From: Casuarina equisetifolia
Lineage: Eukaryota > Streptophyta > Magnoliopsida > Fagales > Casuarinaceae
Direction: 5' to 3'
Length of the DNA: 64,000 bases
NCBI GenBank assembly: GCA_028551475.1
Contig: CM052362.1
Location: 7,005,354 to 7,069,353 of the forward strand
Below the pieces are notes generated by a model, which was given only the letters and a program-made list of their open reading frames with translations, ran no database searches and was not told the DNA's origin. Made by a program: the position numbers and the translations under genes. Positions within the stretch are counted from its first letter, which is position 1. Every line of letters begins with the position of its first letter. Below are positions 61,753 through 64,000 of this stretch, one piece after another.

Positions 61753-63180
61753 CAAATAATATAATGATAAGTATGAGTACCGATAAAGACTAGTGATTAC
61801 TAAGCTAACTAATTACCAATATTGACCCTAGAGTTTATTTGGCAAATCTAAATCATTAGACATGGATTAACTAATTGAATTTAGCCAAAACTTGATTAAT
61901 GAAACATACTAGAGCATCTAATTTCACATAACTATTAGGTATGAATGTAGATCAATTATAGTTATAAGATTGATTCTATTTATGTAATGGTGGAATTACT
62001 CAATTTATTCATTATCCTATGTCTAGGTATAACAAACCTACTTAACTTATTAACTCATTGTATTTCTACCCATAAATATTTCAATTTACTCCTAAAGTCA
62101 TATAAATCACATGGTATATGTTTATTCATGTTAATCTATGGTTGCACATTATAAAAAGCAACTACATGTCATATCTTATCGGCCTCTAATATGCAAATCA
62201 ACTCATCTAAGTGGTAGTTGACTCAAATGCTTTAAGTACAGTAACATGCAACTTTACATTCATAAAATATCTTACAAAACACACCATAATCATATATTCA
62301 TACTATTGCAATCAAGTTCCATCGTAGCTTTAACAAAATAAACTAAAACATGGTATTTATAAACATAAGAACAATGCAAAAACTTGAACAAAACATTCTT
62401 TAAACTAAAAACACCAAAGTTGTCACCAAAATGTATTCAATTTAGAGAAAGTTTGGACAAATATGCATATTAGGAAGAGGAAGAGGAGTTAGCTAGAAAA
62501 TAGGAAGAAAACGAGTAGAAACGAGCCATCACGCACCATCTCCACCACACGCTATCACACATTAGTGCCACACCTTTCATGTGCCGCCACTTGTCGTCAC
62601 TAGTCTTCATAGAAACCAGCAAAAAATGTTGAGGATGATGCTTGGAGATTGGCAAAGAAAACGAGCTAATTCACCACCGAATGGTGTAGATCTAACAAAA
62701 TATCCATGCAGCATTCATTGTCTCTCACTAGAAATCATTGTGCAAATTGCCTAAAACTGCCACAAAACTACCGAAAATTGCACTATGATAGGAGATTTGC
62801 TACTTCCTTGTGGGAAGACACCCAAAAACTGCTGGAAAATGGACTTAAATGGCTAGAAGGGGTTTCTTACTAGAAAAGAATGCTAGTAGTTTGGTGTCGC
62901 ATGACTGCCGAGTTCTCTGCCAAAGACACGCACTGTTATGCATCACCTTTGAGCTCTAGTGAGCTCCCCAGTTGGCCTACTCTTTTCTCTCCTAACTTGC
63001 TTGCTTTTCACCTTTCTTCTCTATTAATTCTTTTTTTTTTCACCCAATAATTGACAATTCACCTCCTCTACCTCTCTTTACATTTTACTCTCTCTTTTTT
63101 CCTCATATAGGATGATATCTTACTTATATTATATTACTTGTTCATATTTACTTGCATTTAGAATTTCATCGAGCATAAAT

Positions 63181-64000
63181 CATATGGTATATATCTATCC
63201 ATATTAATATATGGTTGTATATTATAGGAAACAACTACATGCCATTTCTTATCAATATTTAACATGCAAATCAAATTATCTGAGTGGTAGTTAATCACTT
63301 AAACACATTGAACACAATAATATGAAACTTCATACATAAAATATCTCACAAAACACTATAATCATAACATCCATACTATTGTAATCAAGTTACATTGTAC
63401 CTTTAACAAACTAGACTAAAACATAGTATATGTATAAACTAAAGTAGTGCAAGAAATTGAAGAAAACATTCTATAAATTACATACACCAAAGCTGTCACT
63501 AAAATGTCTTCAATTCATAAAAACATTGCAAAAATTTACATATAAGGAAAAGTAGAATAAGTTGTCAGGAAAAAAGGGGGAAATGGAATTGCACACACCA
63601 CCACCTGCCGTTATCACTTGTTGTCATGCACTGCTGCCATGCACCACCATACACCACCAACATTCCGCATAGAAAATGTCAAAAAATTTTAGGGATGATT
63701 CCTGGAGTGCCAATCTACAAAAAGCTTGTGTTGATTTGCCACAGAAATACATAGATTTGACAAAATATCTAGTTGGCATTCACCATATCTTGTTAAAATT
63801 TACTACATGAATTGCGCTAAAACAAATGTAGAAACACCAGAAGTCATACTAAGAGGACATATGTACTTTCTCCTTGCTTGAAATCATCTAGAAATCAGTG
63901 AAAACATAAGTGGGTCATTGTCAAAAATAATGAAAGGTAGAGGGTCGATGTTCACAAGACTGTTGCTTTTCCTTGAGACTTGTGCTATCATATTTGCATC
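63181..64000 (-). repeat. Athila-like LTR M, second piece (runs to right edge)
   Basis: Starts CATATGGTATATATCTATCC, the expected continuation of the piece ending at 59246. It aligns in minus orientation to the element E LTR (AGCAACTACATGCC-like, AATATGAAACTTCAT and CCAAAGCTGTCACTAAAATG runs). It continues past the window. Confidence 0.65.

Larger units (their letters stand above)
59961..63100 (-). repeat. Athila-like LTR L, minus orientation, split by solo LTR F
   Basis: 59961-59999 (TGTTCGGTGAAATTTTACAT) and 61753-62700 together run along the reverse complement of the element E LTR from its end inward. Similarity fades between about 62700 and 63100, so the outer boundary is uncertain. Confidence 0.55.
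59247..63175 (+). mobile_element. Athila-like LTR K (solo-type) holding further insertions
   Basis: Begins TGATAACTTTATTTTTATAGAG, the family LTR start, and ends GAATTTCATCGAGCA, the family LTR end. The flanks CAAAT (59242-59246) and TAAAT (63176-63180) look like a target duplication with one change, within the older LTR M. The plus-strand LTR sequence covers 59247-59960 and about 63105-63175; between them lie the minus-strand LTR L and the solo LTR F. No coding interior was seen. Decayed throughout. Confidence 0.65.

Overview
The window looks like a repeat-rich, gene-poor stretch of a plant nuclear genome, most likely a eudicot. It is AT-rich and packed with Ty1/copia and Ty3/gypsy LTR retrotransposons of typical plant lineages (SIRE-like, Ale/Retrofit-like, Athila-like). 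The few host genes belong to plant families: an S-protein homologue, a B3/DUF313 protein and an alkenal double-bond reductase. I cannot name the species from sequence alone.

Layout. 1-1901: end of a minus-strand Ty3/gypsy element that runs off the left edge. 1987-10659: a full-length SIRE-like copia element on the minus strand (A). 10682-11410: a host segment that recurs at about 42840-43675. About 11434-24620: an old minus-strand copia element (J), split by a plus-strand SIRE-like element (B, 14036-22332) with an exact 5-base target duplication. 24640-26300: unassigned. 26303-42394: a minus-strand B3/DUF313 pseudogene, split by a short TRIM-like repeat and by a 14.9-kb copia element (D, 26785-41642). 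D itself holds two solo LTRs (C1, C2) and an Athila-like element with gag but no visible pol (E). 45475-46479: remnant of an alkenal-reductase gene. 47451-47873: the only gene that looks intact, encoding a secreted S-protein homologue. 48692-57165: a decayed second copy of that gene, split by an old copia element (H), which in turn carries a solo LTR (G). 58828-64000: Athila-like LTRs nested in one another in both orientations, with one more SIRE-like solo LTR (F).

What ties the window together is the insertion history. Target duplications and LTR ends date the insertions relative to each other and show that two host genes were broken by retrotransposons. The least expected signal lies in the SIRE-like LTRs. 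All eight share a palindromic block near the 5' end. They also share a run of short stem-loops near the 3' end, whose paired bases change together between subfamilies. I saw no rRNA, tRNA, CRISPR array or autonomous DNA transposon. All retroelements are treated here as fossils; divergence figures are by-eye estimates.
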